A stretch of 64,000 nt of DNA, taken from Mesorhizobium sangaii (lineage in GTDB: Bacteria; Pseudomonadota; Alphaproteobacteria; Rhizobiales; Rhizobiaceae). Below the pieces are notes generated by a model. It was not told the DNA's origin and did not search any database. It saw only the letters and a program-made list of their open reading frames with translations. The position numbers were made by a program, and so were the translations under genes. Shown in pieces: positions 36,573 through 45,485 of the stretch. Numbering within the stretch: position 1 is the first letter of the stretch; every line of letters begins with the position of its first letter. The stretch covers positions 957,541-1,021,540 of the forward strand of contig NZ_JACHEF010000003.1 of the NCBI RefSeq assembly GCF_014207355.1, read 5' to 3'.

Positions 36573-38462
36573 CTACTGCTTGGTATTCAGATCGGTTCCC
36601 AGCGTGTCCCTGACGAAGATCATGCCGATGACCAGCGACATCGCGGCGATGACCACCGGGTACCACAGACCAAAGTAGATATCGCCCCTGTAGGCACTGA
36701 GTGCGAACACGGTCGCCGGCAGCAGGCCACCGAACCAGCCATTGCCGATGTGATAGGGCAACGACATGCCGGTGTAGCGAATACGGGTCGGGAACATCTC
36801 GACCAGGATCGCGGCTATCGGGCCGTAGACCATGGTTACGAACAGCACCAGGATGAACAGGATGCCGATCGTCATCGGCCAGTTGATCCCCGCCGGATCG
36901 GCGAACATGGCGAAGGCGCCGCCGCCCGGTATGTTGTAGACGGTAACCTCGGGCGCACCCGCTGCCTCGTCGACCGTCAGCAGCTTGTCCTTGATCGCCT
37001 GGTCGGTCGGGACCGTCGCCTTGTCGCCGGCGCGGATCGCGGCGGCATCGAGCTTCAGCTCCGGGTTGGCGGCGACAAACGCGTCAAGCTTCTGGTCCGG
37101 GATCTTGATCGCCGCGCGCTTCAGCGGATAGCCGCCGTCCCGCAGCGACATGTTGACGGCCTTGATGAAGGCGGAGTCCTTGGCTTTCGCCTGATCGCCA
37201 GCGGCGATGGCATCGTAGGATTCCACCGTCTCGTTGCCGATCTTGACCGACGCGGCCGTCCCGGCCGCGGCCGTCGACACCACGTCATAGGGAACCGAGT
37301 TCTTGGTCAGGAACGAGGTCGCGATGTCGCAGGATGTCGTGAACTTCGCCGTGCCGACCGGATTGAACTGGAACCTGCAGTCGCCGGGTGCGGCGGTCAC
37401 CGTCGCTCGCGTGTTCTGCTGGGCCTTGGCGAGTGCCGGATTGGCGGCCCAGGTCAATGCCTTGAACAGCGGGAAGGTGCAGACGATCGCCAAGGCAAGG
37501 CCCGCCATGATGATCGGCTTGCGGCCGATCTTGTCGGATAGCCAGCCGAAGACGACGAAGAAGATCGAGCCGAAGGCGAGCGCAATGGCGATCATGATGT
37601 TGACCGATTGCGCTTCGACCTTGAGCACGTTCTGCAGGAAGAACAGCGCGTAGAACTGGCCATTGTACCAGACCACGGCCTGACCGGCGGTAAGGCCGAG
37701 CAGCGCCAGGATCGCGATCTTGGCATTCTTCCACTGGCCAAAGGCTTCCGACAGCGGCGCCTTGGAACCCTTGCCTTCGTCCTTCATCTTCTGGAAGGTC
37801 GGAGACTCGGAGAGAGACAGCCGGATCCAGATTGAAACGGCAAGCAGCAGGAAGGAAACGATGAAAGGAATGCGCCAACCCCAGGCGGCGTAGCTTTCCT
37901 TGGTCAGTGACGCCTGCACGATCAGGATGACGATCAGCGACAGGAAAAGGCCGAGTGTCGCCGTCGTCTGGATCCATGACGTGTAGAAACCGCGCCGGTC
38001 ATCAGGCGCATGCTCGGCGACATAGGTGGCCGCGCCACCATATTCGCCACCGAGAGCCAGGCCCTGCAACATGCGCAGGATGATCAGGATGACGGGAGCC
38101 GCGATGCCCAAAGTCGCATATCCGGGCAGCAGGCCGACCAGGAAGGTCGACAGGCCCATGATCGTCATGGTGACGAGGAACGTATATTTGCGGCCGACAA
38201 GGTCGCCGATGCGGCCGAACAGCAGCGCACCGAACGGGCGCACCAGGAAGCCGGCGGCGAACGCCAGCAGCGCGAAGATATTGCGCGTCGCTTCCGGAAT
38301 GGTTGGACTGAAAAAGGTCGAACCAATGAACACCGCGAGCGAGCCGTAAAGATAGAAATCATACCATTCGAAAACGGTACCCAGCGAGGAAGCGAAGATG
38401 ACCTTCTTTTCCTCCCGCGTCATGCCGCGGCTGGTTCCGCCGGCGGTCGATGCCATTGCCAT
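36573..38462 (-). CDS. MHS-family MFS transporter with large periplasmic insertion
   Basis: 629-aa proton symporter of the metabolite:H+ symporter family (relatives move proline/betaine, dicarboxylates or ketoglutarate). The start ATG 38462 follows gggagg. Signature sequences FEWYDFYLYG, PFGALLFGRIGDLVGRK and LQGLALGGEYGGA are intact. Twelve helices are visible, but about 190 residues (340-527) with two cysteines and little hydrophobicity are inserted between helices 8 and 9, where related proteins of about 430-450 residues have a short loop. That loop should be periplasmic. Substrate unknown. Confidence 0.88.
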   Translation of the reverse strand: MAMASTAGGTSRGMTREEKKVIFASSLGTVFEWYDFYLYGSLAVFIGSTFFSPTIPEATRNIFALLAFAAGFLVRPFGALLFGRIGDLVGRKYTFLVTMTIMGLSTFLVGLLPGYATLGIAAPVILIILRMLQGLALGGEYGGAATYVAEHAPDDRRGFYTSWIQTTATLGLFLSLIVILIVQASLTKESYAAWGWRIPFIVSFLLLAVSIWIRLSLSESPTFQKMKDEGKGSKAPLSEAFGQWKNAKIAILALLGLTAGQAVVWYNGQFYALFFLQNVLKVEAQSVNIMIAIALAFGSIFFVVFGWLSDKIGRKPIIMAGLALAIVCTFPLFKALTWAANPALAKAQQNTRATVTAAPGDCRFQFNPVGTAKFTTSCDIATSFLTKNSVPYDVVSTAAAGTAASVKIGNETVESYDAIAAGDQAKAKDSAFIKAVNMSLRDGGYPLKRAAIKIPDQKLDAFVAANPELKLDAAAIRAGDKATVPTDQAIKDKLLTVDEAAGAPEVTVYNIPGGGAFAMFADPAGINWPMTIGILFILVLFVTMVYGPIAAILVEMFPTRIRYTGMSLPYHIGNGWFGGLLPATVFALSAYRGDIYFGLWYPVVIAAMSLVIGMIFVRDTLGTDLNTKQ

Positions 38463-38652
38463 AGAATTGTCCTCCCGTGAGACCTTTTCCTCGATGCTGT
38501 GCCTCATTGTCCGCGTTCTCCTCCGAACACGGACTCATGCACTGCGATCACGGAAAAAATGACAGAAAGCGCGCGCCAACGTCAGGGCGTCTTTGGGATT
38601 ATGACTTTGGTATTAGGTGCGCTGCGGGATAAATCGGCGAGCGGTGCAGCCG

Positions 38653-39444
38653 TCAGGCCTTGAGAGCTTCCAGTAGGTTGGCGGCAGCCATCATGTCGCG
38701 CTTGCGGGCCGAGCGGCGCGCGACTGCTTCGGCGTCCTGTCCCCAATGCTCGATCTGCCAGTCCTCGTCGACATGGCCGGCGGCCCAGGCCGCCTCGGCG
38801 TCGAGTTCGCCGAAATCGACGGCCAGCGCCAGCAGCGCCGAACCGGTCAGCGAGGTCATCACATGGATGGCGGCGAGCCGCAGCGGTTTGGCACGCTGGG
38901 CAAGATGACTTCCCAGCACGGCGATCGCCTCGCGCGGCTGCTCGACATGGATGATGCCCTCGGCGAGGTTGAAGCGAGCCCCAAGGCTGCCGCGCGCCCA
39001 ATCAAGGACCGGATCCCAACGTTCGTTCTGCCGCTCCACCAAGCCTTGCGGCGCGTCGGCGCGGTAGCAGAGCAGATCGGACGAGGCAAAGCGCAGTATG
39101 TCTTCCAGCACCGCCTGCGGATCGCTGGCGACACCGTCGATAGCGGTGTTGACGAGGCGCATCACCGGCATCGTCACCGGGTTGACGGTTTCGCCTTGTG
39201 CGGCGAATTCGTCGGCGACGAGTGCAGCCGCCGCCTCGGTCGGCAGTGTCAGCACGGCCTTGCCCGGCGTTCGCACCGGCTTGCCGTCGAGATGCACGGC
39301 AAAGCCGTCTTCCACCGGTGCCACCGAGACGGTCTTGTAGAAACGCTTCGGCAGAGGCGTCTTCATCTGGATCTGGGCGCGGCGCACCGGATCGGGATCG
39401 GAAAGCAGCTTGCCCGCTTCGAGGTCGTTGAGGATATCACGCAT
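38653..39444 (-). CDS. ATP12-family F1-ATPase assembly chaperone
   Basis: 263-aa protein of the ATP12 family, which in mitochondria chaperones the F1 alpha subunit; alphaproteobacteria hold the ancestral form. KRFYKTVSVAPVEDGFAVHLDGKPVRTPGK and LCYRADAPQGLVERQNERWDPVLDWA are characteristic. ATG 39444 is used; a TTG five codons upstream is possible. It lies 11 bases downstream of the EamA transporter gene on the same strand and follows rluA-type and crcB genes, an order common in rhizobia. Confidence 0.92.
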   Translation of the reverse strand: MRDILNDLEAGKLLSDPDPVRRAQIQMKTPLPKRFYKTVSVAPVEDGFAVHLDGKPVRTPGKAVLTLPTEAAAALVADEFAAQGETVNPVTMPVMRLVNTAIDGVASDPQAVLEDILRFASSDLLCYRADAPQGLVERQNERWDPVLDWARGSLGARFNLAEGIIHVEQPREAIAVLGSHLAQRAKPLRLAAIHVMTSLTGSALLALAVDFGELDAEAAWAAGHVDEDWQIEHWGQDAEAVARRSARKRDMMAAANLLEALKA

Positions 39445-39455
39445 AGAAGTCTCTC

Positions 39456-40373
39456 TCAAACCGGCACCAGCTTGCGCGACGGCCTGTTGACGATGATCAG
39501 GCCGGCGGCAATCAGGCCAAGTGCCAGGAAAATGCGCATGGTCAGCGGCTCATTCAAGAACATGGCGCCGCACAGCACGCCGAAAACCGGCGACAGGAAG
39601 GTGAAGCTGGACAGGCCTGAAGCCGGATAGCGCCTCAGCAGCCAGAACCAAAGCACGTAGGTGAAGGCAACGATGTAGACCGCCTGGAAAAGCAGAGCCA
39701 ACGTCGGCAGCACGGCAGGGTCGCGAATGGGCGAACCGGCGAGCGGCAGCACCAATATGCCGACGACTGCCGCACCGGCGAGTTGATAAAGCAGCAGCTT
39801 CTCGGCACTCGCCTCAACCAGCTTCGACCGCTTGATGAGGATGTTGGTCAAGGCCCAGAAAAATCCGGAGCCAAGGCTCAGGAGATCGCCGAACAGCATG
39901 TCCCCGCCGCCGCCAAGCTTGTCGGAAAAGACCGCGGTAAGGCCGGCAAAGGCCAGCAGCAGGCCAAGGAACTTGCGCAAAGTGATCTGCTCGCCGATCA
40001 GGAAGTGGCCGCCGACCAACATCCAGAACGGCATTGTGTTGACCAGCAGCGTGTTGCGGGCGACGGTCGTGTGCTCCAGGCCGACATAGAGGCAGAGGAA
40101 CTCGATGCCGAACAGCACGCCAACCGCGATGCCGGCGGGCAATGTTCCATCGCGCGTGAAAAGCGCAATGCCGCGCCAGCGGCACCAGGCGAAGACACAC
40201 AGGCCGCCGATGATCGAGCGCGCGATCGACAGGAAGACTGGATCGTAACCGGCGTAGGAGATCTTGGCGGCAACGTAGTTCAGCCCCCAGGAGAAGGTCA
40301 GGCCGACCATGATTGCGGCGGCGGCCATGTCGACCGTGTCGCGCCGGTCGAGCGTATCGGTCGCGCCGCTCAC
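39456..40373 (-). CDS. DMT-superfamily (EamA) transporter
   Basis: 305-aa drug/metabolite exporter with ten predicted helices in two EamA repeats (FSWGLNYVAAKISYAGYDPVF; GSGFFWALTNILIKR). The GTG at 40373 is taken as start because gcggagg sits 7 bases upstream, over a later ATG at 40328 with no ribosome-binding site. Only two bases separate it from the rluC-like stop, so co-translation is likely. Substrate unknown; members export amino acids, nucleosides or quaternary compounds. Confidence 0.88.
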   Translation of the reverse strand: MSGATDTLDRRDTVDMAAAAIMVGLTFSWGLNYVAAKISYAGYDPVFLSIARSIIGGLCVFAWCRWRGIALFTRDGTLPAGIAVGVLFGIEFLCLYVGLEHTTVARNTLLVNTMPFWMLVGGHFLIGEQITLRKFLGLLLAFAGLTAVFSDKLGGGGDMLFGDLLSLGSGFFWALTNILIKRSKLVEASAEKLLLYQLAGAAVVGILVLPLAGSPIRDPAVLPTLALLFQAVYIVAFTYVLWFWLLRRYPASGLSSFTFLSPVFGVLCGAMFLNEPLTMRIFLALGLIAAGLIIVNRPSRKLVPV

Positions 40374-40375
40374 GA

Positions 40376-41356
40376 TCAGTCCTCCGCGCTGGCGTCGTCG
40401 AAGCCGATCAGGTTCCAGCTCTGGCGCATATGCGGCGGCATCGGCGCGGTGACATCGATGACGCCCTTGTCCGGGTGTGGAATGATGATGCGGCGCGCAT
40501 GCAGATGCAGGCGGTTTTGAATGCCGCCGGGGAAGTCCCAATTGGTGTCGGCCTCGAAATATTTCGGGTCGCCGAGGATCGGGCAGCCAATATAGGCAGC
40601 GTGAACGCGAAGCTGGTGCGTGCGGCCGGTGTAGGGCTCCATTTCCAGCCATGTCATCGTCTGCGCCGCCTGCTCGATGATGCGGTAGTAGGAGACGGCG
40701 TGGTCGGCGCCCTTTTCGCCATGCGCGGCAACACGCACGCGATCGCCATCGGGCGTCGGCTCCTTGATCAGCCAGGTCGAGATCTTGTCCTCGCGCTTTG
40801 GCGGCACGCCCTTGACCAGCGCCCAATAGGTCTTCTTGGTCTCGCGGGCGCGAAACGCTTCCGACAGCTTCATGGCGGCAAGCCGGGTGCGGGCGACGAC
40901 CAGCACGCCCGAAGTGTCGCGGTCGAGGCGGTGGACCAGCCGCGGCTTCTCGCCCTTCTGGTTGCGCCAGGCTTCCAGCATGTCGTCGACATTGCGCGTA
41001 ACGCCCGATCCGCCCTGCACCGCAAGGCCCGCCGGCTTGTTGAAGACGAAAACCTTGGGATCTTCATGGATCAGCATTTTCGCCAGGACGTCGGCATCGC
41101 CCTGGTTGCGGATAGAGTGACCGGTCAGCGCGCTCTCGCCCTTCTTGTCCACCTCGAGCGGAGGAACGCGCACCATCTGGCCGGGCTCTACCCGGGTGTC
41201 GGCCTTGACCCGGCCGCCATCGACACGGATCTGGCCGGAGCGCAACAGCTTTTGCAGATGGCCGAAGCCAAGGCCAGGGAAATGGGTCTTGAACCAGCGG
41301 TCGAGCCGCATGCCCGCCTCGCCGGCCTCCACGGTGATCTGTTCAACGCCTGCCAT
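40376..41356 (-). CDS. rluC: RluA/RluC-family 23S rRNA pseudouridine synthase
   Basis: 326-aa enzyme that isomerises uridines in large-subunit rRNA. N-terminal S4 RNA-binding domain (MRLDRWFKTHFPGLGFGHLQKLLRSGQIRV region, about 15-60) and catalytic domain with HRLDRDTSGVLV, catalytic Asp145. The S4-plus-catalytic layout and the KPAGLAVQGG segment fit RluC, though RluD or another RluA paralogue cannot be excluded without alignment. Starts 62 bases after crcB stop. Confidence 0.9.
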   Translation of the reverse strand: MAGVEQITVEAGEAGMRLDRWFKTHFPGLGFGHLQKLLRSGQIRVDGGRVKADTRVEPGQMVRVPPLEVDKKGESALTGHSIRNQGDADVLAKMLIHEDPKVFVFNKPAGLAVQGGSGVTRNVDDMLEAWRNQKGEKPRLVHRLDRDTSGVLVVARTRLAAMKLSEAFRARETKKTYWALVKGVPPKREDKISTWLIKEPTPDGDRVRVAAHGEKGADHAVSYYRIIEQAAQTMTWLEMEPYTGRTHQLRVHAAYIGCPILGDPKYFEADTNWDFPGGIQNRLHLHARRIIIPHPDKGVIDVTAPMPPHMRQSWNLIGFDDASAED

Positions 41357-41418
41357 ATTTTTGTTCGCTTATCCGTTTCCCGAGCAGGGTTCGGCCCGCT
41401 CTCGGCGCGGCAATAACA

Positions 41419-41793
41419 CTATGAAACGGTTCTTGCGAGCCAAAGTCCCACAAACAGGGCGATAATGGCGCCAATGACGCTGGCAAGGGCATATCCAAAG
41501 GCCGGCAGCGTGGCTCCTCGCTCCCACAGGGTCGCGAAATCGAGCGAGAACGCCGAAAAGGTGGTGAAGCCGCCAAAGATGCCGGTGGCGACGAACAGTC
41601 TGAGTTCATTCGATCCGCCGCGGCGCGCCAAGGTGGCGATGAACAGGCCCATGGCGAACGAGCCGATGATGTTGATGACCATCGTCCCCCACGGATAGTT
41701 GGGGCCGACAAGACGCAGCGCGCCCATATTGGTGAGATGACGTATGCCGGCGCCGATGCCGCCGCCGACCACAACGAGAAGCAGGTTGAACAT
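41419..41793 (-). CDS. crcB: Fluoride exporter CrcB/Fluc
   Basis: 124-aa four-helix protein forming dual-topology dimeric fluoride channels. GGGIGAGIRHLTN, the central PWGTMVINIIGSFAMG (Asn and Phe of the pore) and GIFGGFTTFSAFSLD (with the TFST-like Na+/F- site region) are well conserved. The ribosome-binding site ggagg falls in the end of an overlapping small frame (41800-41937). I could not find the crcB/fluoride riboswitch pattern upstream. Confidence 0.95.
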   Translation of the reverse strand: MFNLLLVVVGGGIGAGIRHLTNMGALRLVGPNYPWGTMVINIIGSFAMGLFIATLARRGGSNELRLFVATGIFGGFTTFSAFSLDFATLWERGATLPAFGYALASVIGAIIALFVGLWLARTVS

Positions 41794-41799
41794 AGCCGT

Positions 41800-41937
41800 T
41801 TACTGCCTCCACCACAGCGGCATGGTCAATCCCCTGAAGGTGAAGACGATGCGGTTGGGACCGCGCAGACAATCGAGCGCGAACCGCCTTTCGCGGCCAT
41901 CGTCGAGTTGGTCAGAGCGTGTCAACCTGATCGTCAC
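41800..41937 (-). CDS. Candidate 45-aa ORF leading into crcB
   Basis: Frame from GTG 41937 to TAA 41800-41802. The GTG overlaps the stop of the upstream membrane-protein gene (GTGA), and the stop lies 6 bases before the crcB start, so it would couple the two. The second half (LDCLRGPNRIVFTFRGLTMP then LWWRQ) is not low-complexity and has G/C-biased third positions. No ribosome-binding site is obvious and no family is recognised. It may be chance or a leader peptide for crcB. Confidence 0.3.
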   Translation of the reverse strand: MTIRLTRSDQLDDGRERRFALDCLRGPNRIVFTFRGLTMPLWWRQ

Positions 41938-43592
41938 CACTCAGGCGTTGTCCAGCCTGGGTATTTTTTCCTGAACTCGCTGTAAAGGGCATCGAGTTCC
42001 GTTTTGCTGACCGGGCGCAGCTGTTCATAGAGGTAGCCCTTGACGCCGCCGGACAGCTGATATGTCGCAATGCGCTCATAGGCGGCGCCGATACCTTTCC
42101 CTTCGACAATATCCTGATCCGGTATCGTGACGCAGATCTGCGCACCCGATTGCAAATGGGTAACAGGAGGGTCGGTTACGACGACATATCTCGATTTCAA
42201 CGCTTCCGGTGCGAATTGATCGCGACTATCAACCTGGCAAGACCATCCGACACGAGGGTAAAGGTCCATATCCATTTCAAACAACAGCGAGCTATTCATG
42301 ACCGCGCCTGAGGCAAACACCGAGAAGCGGTCCTCGGGCCGTATTTCCCTAACAAGATCGTCGATGAGGCGCCTGTATTCGGGAAGGTTGTCGAGGTGAA
42401 GAGGAAGCGTATCCTCCCTGGCAAAAACATAGCCGATCGGTGACAGCAACTGGCGGCCGATTGGGAAAAAAGTACCCAAATACGCGAACCCGGCGACGAC
42501 GGCTATGAGGACGGTTGACCATCGAGATTTCAGCGCCGGCATCGAAACGATCGCGACGATTGCCTGGGCATATGCAGGAAAGAGCCATAGAAACATTGGC
42601 ATCGAATGATGACGATCCGGATCCTGCGTCCGGGTGAAGATGAGGAAGGTGAGTACCGAGGCAAGAGCACAGAACAAAGCGAAACTGTTGCGGCGTATGA
42701 TGGAGATATAAAGGCCCACTACGATCAACAGCCAGTTCACATAGCTGAGCCGCGATCCTACCTGGTCGATCTGCGAAACGAAGTTGGTTTTGTATCCGCT
42801 GTAAAGGTCACCGTAGCTGGTTCCCAGAATCTTGAGGATCAGGGGTTGCTGGAAGGCCAACGCGGCTCCGGCAATGACAAAAAGCGCGCACACGCCCCCT
42901 AACACAGCGTTGCGGAATGCCGCGAAGTCGCGGTCTTTTGCGACCTGCAACAAACAAAAGAAGGCTGCAGAAATTGCGATCCCTATGACAGCAAATGCAT
43001 ACCAACGGCGCAGCATGAACGCCAACCACAGGCATATGCCGATGCGTATTCCGTTGATCACCGGTTCGCGGGTCAGGAGCTTCGATTTCCAGAGAAAATA
43101 AGTTGCCGCAGAAAGCGCGAGGCAGCCGGCAATATCCGGCAACCCACGAAGCGTCGCCGACCAGAACGGCGTGTAGAGAAAGGCCGCGAACCACACGACA
43201 AACCAGCTTCGGGGCGATGGAGTGTCGGAGACCGCCTCCAGGTAGCTCATTCGTCCCATAAAAAGGGCGGTCGGGACCAGGTAAACGATGACTATTCCAG
43301 CGATATAGGAAAGCCTTGAACCGCCGAAAAACATGTGAAACGGCATAAGCGGCACCAGAATTGCCGCACTGTAGTCATCCCTCGCGACAGAGGCCCTCAA
43401 TTGGCTCAGCCACTCGATCGGGCTCTCGGCCAGGAGCGAGCCATACTGGTCAAATCCATTGAAATAAGCGGCAAAATCCCAATAGTAGACGGGCTCCTCA
43501 AGCCATACGTATATCGCGGCGAAAGCAACGCCCAACAACGCGGTACATATGTAGATTTTTAGCCAGAATCCGAGGGTTTCGTTCTTCGTCAC
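41934..43592 (-). CDS. Polytopic membrane protein, possible GT-C glycosyltransferase
   Basis: 552 aa, not assigned to a family with confidence. About ten or more helices fill residues 10-400, followed by a soluble C-terminal domain of about 150 residues (YRRLIDDLVREIRPEDRFSVF onward). An acidic residue in the first periplasmic loop (VYYWDFAAYFNG, Asp39) and HHSMPMF mid-protein are reminiscent of GT-C enzymes such as ArnT/PMT-like transferases, but the layout alone proves little. Start is GTG 43592 with a weak ribosome-binding site. Lower G+C and different codon use from neighbours suggest lateral origin. Confidence 0.65.
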   Translation of the reverse strand: MTKNETLGFWLKIYICTALLGVAFAAIYVWLEEPVYYWDFAAYFNGFDQYGSLLAESPIEWLSQLRASVARDDYSAAILVPLMPFHMFFGGSRLSYIAGIVIVYLVPTALFMGRMSYLEAVSDTPSPRSWFVVWFAAFLYTPFWSATLRGLPDIAGCLALSAATYFLWKSKLLTREPVINGIRIGICLWLAFMLRRWYAFAVIGIAISAAFFCLLQVAKDRDFAAFRNAVLGGVCALFVIAGAALAFQQPLILKILGTSYGDLYSGYKTNFVSQIDQVGSRLSYVNWLLIVVGLYISIIRRNSFALFCALASVLTFLIFTRTQDPDRHHSMPMFLWLFPAYAQAIVAIVSMPALKSRWSTVLIAVVAGFAYLGTFFPIGRQLLSPIGYVFAREDTLPLHLDNLPEYRRLIDDLVREIRPEDRFSVFASGAVMNSSLLFEMDMDLYPRVGWSCQVDSRDQFAPEALKSRYVVVTDPPVTHLQSGAQICVTIPDQDIVEGKGIGAAYERIATYQLSGGVKGYLYEQLRPVSKTELDALYSEFRKKYPGWTTPEW

Positions 43593-43876
43593 TTGAGGCC
43601 GCCAAGGAAGGGAAGAGACAGGACTGTCGAGGCAAACCGGGACTCCCGCCGATGCAGCAAGGAAGCCGTTCCGGCAATCAGGAACCCCACGCGATTCGTG
43701 TCAGGAACTGTCGAGAGCTTGGCGGGATGTATACTTGAACGCATGGCCATCGCAAGCATTCAGAACGCCCTCAAAAGACACGGGGCGGAACAGCGATGCA
43801 CGGGGCATTGGATGAGTGGCGCGTTAAAAGCGCCTCAATGCCGCCGGCAGGGCCGGCAGCATTGACGATTTTAGAC
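43593..43876. other. Gap upstream of the membrane protein
   Basis: 284 bases with no gene. It contains a GC-rich imperfect dyad near 43840-43865 (gccgccggcagggccggc) just beyond the stop of the hydroxylase-like gene, which could be a weak terminator. Promoter for the membrane protein must lie here. Confidence 0.4.
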
Positions 43877-44707
43877 TCAGGTCGTCCCGACCTTCTTCGG
43901 CTTGGTCGAACCGATCATCTTCCAGTTCTTGTAGAACATCGAGTTGATGCGCTCGACACTCACCGAGACGACGGCGAGCATGCCTGCGATCAGCCCGGGA
44001 ACCGGAGATGGTCTGATAATGTCCATGAACACGCAGTAGCGACGACCATCATATTCGTTGACCGAGCGATGCAGCAGCGTGTCGTCGAAAATGAACAGCG
44101 GATTGTCATACCAGTAGTTCTTGACGTTGCCGCATTCGACGAAAATCTCCGACTTCACCGGGATCAGATTGTAGAGAATGCGCAGGCTGAGCCGCAGTGG
44201 GCCGAAATGCCATGAGGTCGATTCGCGCTTGCTGAAGACGGAGACGGCGATGGTCTTGATGTATTTGAAATCCTTGTTGAACTCGGCGACGTTGTCGATC
44301 TTGTGCTTGCCGTACCACTGATAGACATACATGCCGCGCCGGCCGGCACCGAAATTGGCGTCGATGTCGGCGATGATCTCGTCCTTGCGCGCCTTGAAGA
44401 TGTCCAGGACCTCATTGACCTCGCGCTGATAGTCAGCGGGGAACTGCTCCAGTTTCCAGACGCCGGGATTGCGGTAGCACAAGAGATCGACCAGCAGGTT
44501 GAAAGGCGAAAGCAGCCAGGTGAACAGGCCGTTGCCGAGGAAATAGCCTGAGAACAGCGACAGGTCCTTGCGGTCGTTGCGCAGGACATCGATGAGGCCG
44601 AGCACGATAAAGACCGACGTCAGGATCGGGATGAAGTAAAAGCCAAGGGCGAGAAGCGGGATGGCAATGGCGAATTTGCGAAGGGTTTTGCGAAGGGTTC
44701 TTGTCAT
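43877..44707 (-). CDS. Aspartyl/asparaginyl beta-hydroxylase-like membrane protein (LpxO-like)
   Basis: 276 aa: N-terminal membrane hairpin (about 11-40 and 50-76), then a cytoplasmic domain resembling the AspH/LpxO Fe(II)/2-oxoglutarate dioxygenases that hydroxylate lipid A or ornithine lipids. FIFDDTLLHRSVNEYDGRR (207-223) supplies the second iron histidine (His213) and the 2-oxoglutarate arginine. The other canonical histidine (RxHL) is not evident: the matching stretch reads PLRLSLRILYNLIP. Thus either the site is divergent or the protein is not catalytic. ATG at 44707. Confidence 0.75.
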   Translation of the reverse strand: MTRTLRKTLRKFAIAIPLLALGFYFIPILTSVFIVLGLIDVLRNDRKDLSLFSGYFLGNGLFTWLLSPFNLLVDLLCYRNPGVWKLEQFPADYQREVNEVLDIFKARKDEIIADIDANFGAGRRGMYVYQWYGKHKIDNVAEFNKDFKYIKTIAVSVFSKRESTSWHFGPLRLSLRILYNLIPVKSEIFVECGNVKNYWYDNPLFIFDDTLLHRSVNEYDGRRYCVFMDIIRPSPVPGLIAGMLAVVSVSVERINSMFYKNWKMIGSTKPKKVGTT

Positions 44708-44867
44708 TTTTCCACGCGCGAAGCGCGATCCTGTTGCGAATGAGGTGCCAAAATCATGGCAACGACCACCGCCCGGCCGTGCGCCTTGATAAGGTTTTTT
44801 GGGTCACCACACAACGGCCGCGGTATCGCGGCCGGCTGGCTGCCTTGTGAAGCCTGCCGGATTTCGG

Positions 44868-45475
44868 TCAATGCACCGCCGGCAGGCCAAGCTCGTCCCA
44901 TTTTTCCTTGGGGACCAGATCGCCAACCAGGAATTCAAAGCCGACGACGCTTTCGCCGTCCCCAGCCAGCCGCGCCATTCGCGGCGATGGTGGTTCCAGT
45001 GATTTTTTCCTCCGCCGTTGCGTAGGGCACGACCCGCTCCGGCTTGAAATCCGTGCGCCATTTGCGAATCTGATCCAGCTTCGAGATTGCACAGTTGAAC
45101 CATGCGCTCGTCGGAAGCGAAGGTGGCGAGATCGGCGCGCGCCTGCCGGCTGCGCGGATCGGCCAGCGTCTTGGCCGACAGCATTTCGGTCGGCCGGATC
45201 ATGGCCGCTGTGGCGGGCGGTTGCGGTCTGGGCGGGCTCGAAGTGGGCGGAGGCACCGCTGCAGGCGCTTTGGGCAGTGCCGGCGTCACGGGAGCAGGCG
45301 GTGGCCTGGTCGCCGCCTCGAACTGTTGCGGCGTCAGGATGTCGACCGACACCCGCTCCTCCTCGAGCCGCTTGGGCCGCTTCGGCAACGGCATCAGGGC
45401 CAGCGTCGCAGCCAGCAGCGTGTGCAGAACGACCGAAGCGGAGCCTGGTTTGGAAGCGTGACGACGACCGGGCCA
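44868..45475 (-). pseudogene. Decayed DUF930 gene
   Basis: A DUF930-type protein is split over three frames. Frame A reads LEEERVSVDILTPQQFEA, the Pro-rich linker and ERMVQLCNLEA; near 45077-45083 the match moves to frame B (LDQIRKWRTDFKPERVVPYA ... TIAANGAA), as if two bases were lost; near 44958-44970 it moves to frame C (ESVVGFEFLVGDLVPKEKWD ... PAVH, stop 44868). The segment expected between AANGAA and ESVVGF (about 15-20 residues in relatives, from memory of the family) is missing. No good start codon exists in frame A near the rarA stop. Two lesions make a sequencing error unlikely. Confidence 0.75.
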
Positions 45476-45485
45476 CGCAAGCCTA

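Noticed and set aside
41794..41940. Fluoride (crcB) riboswitch upstream of crcB
   Set aside because: A GATGG-like stretch exists, but the rest of the conserved pseudoknot and the CTGATG-type 3' segment are not there. The region reads better as a short ORF.
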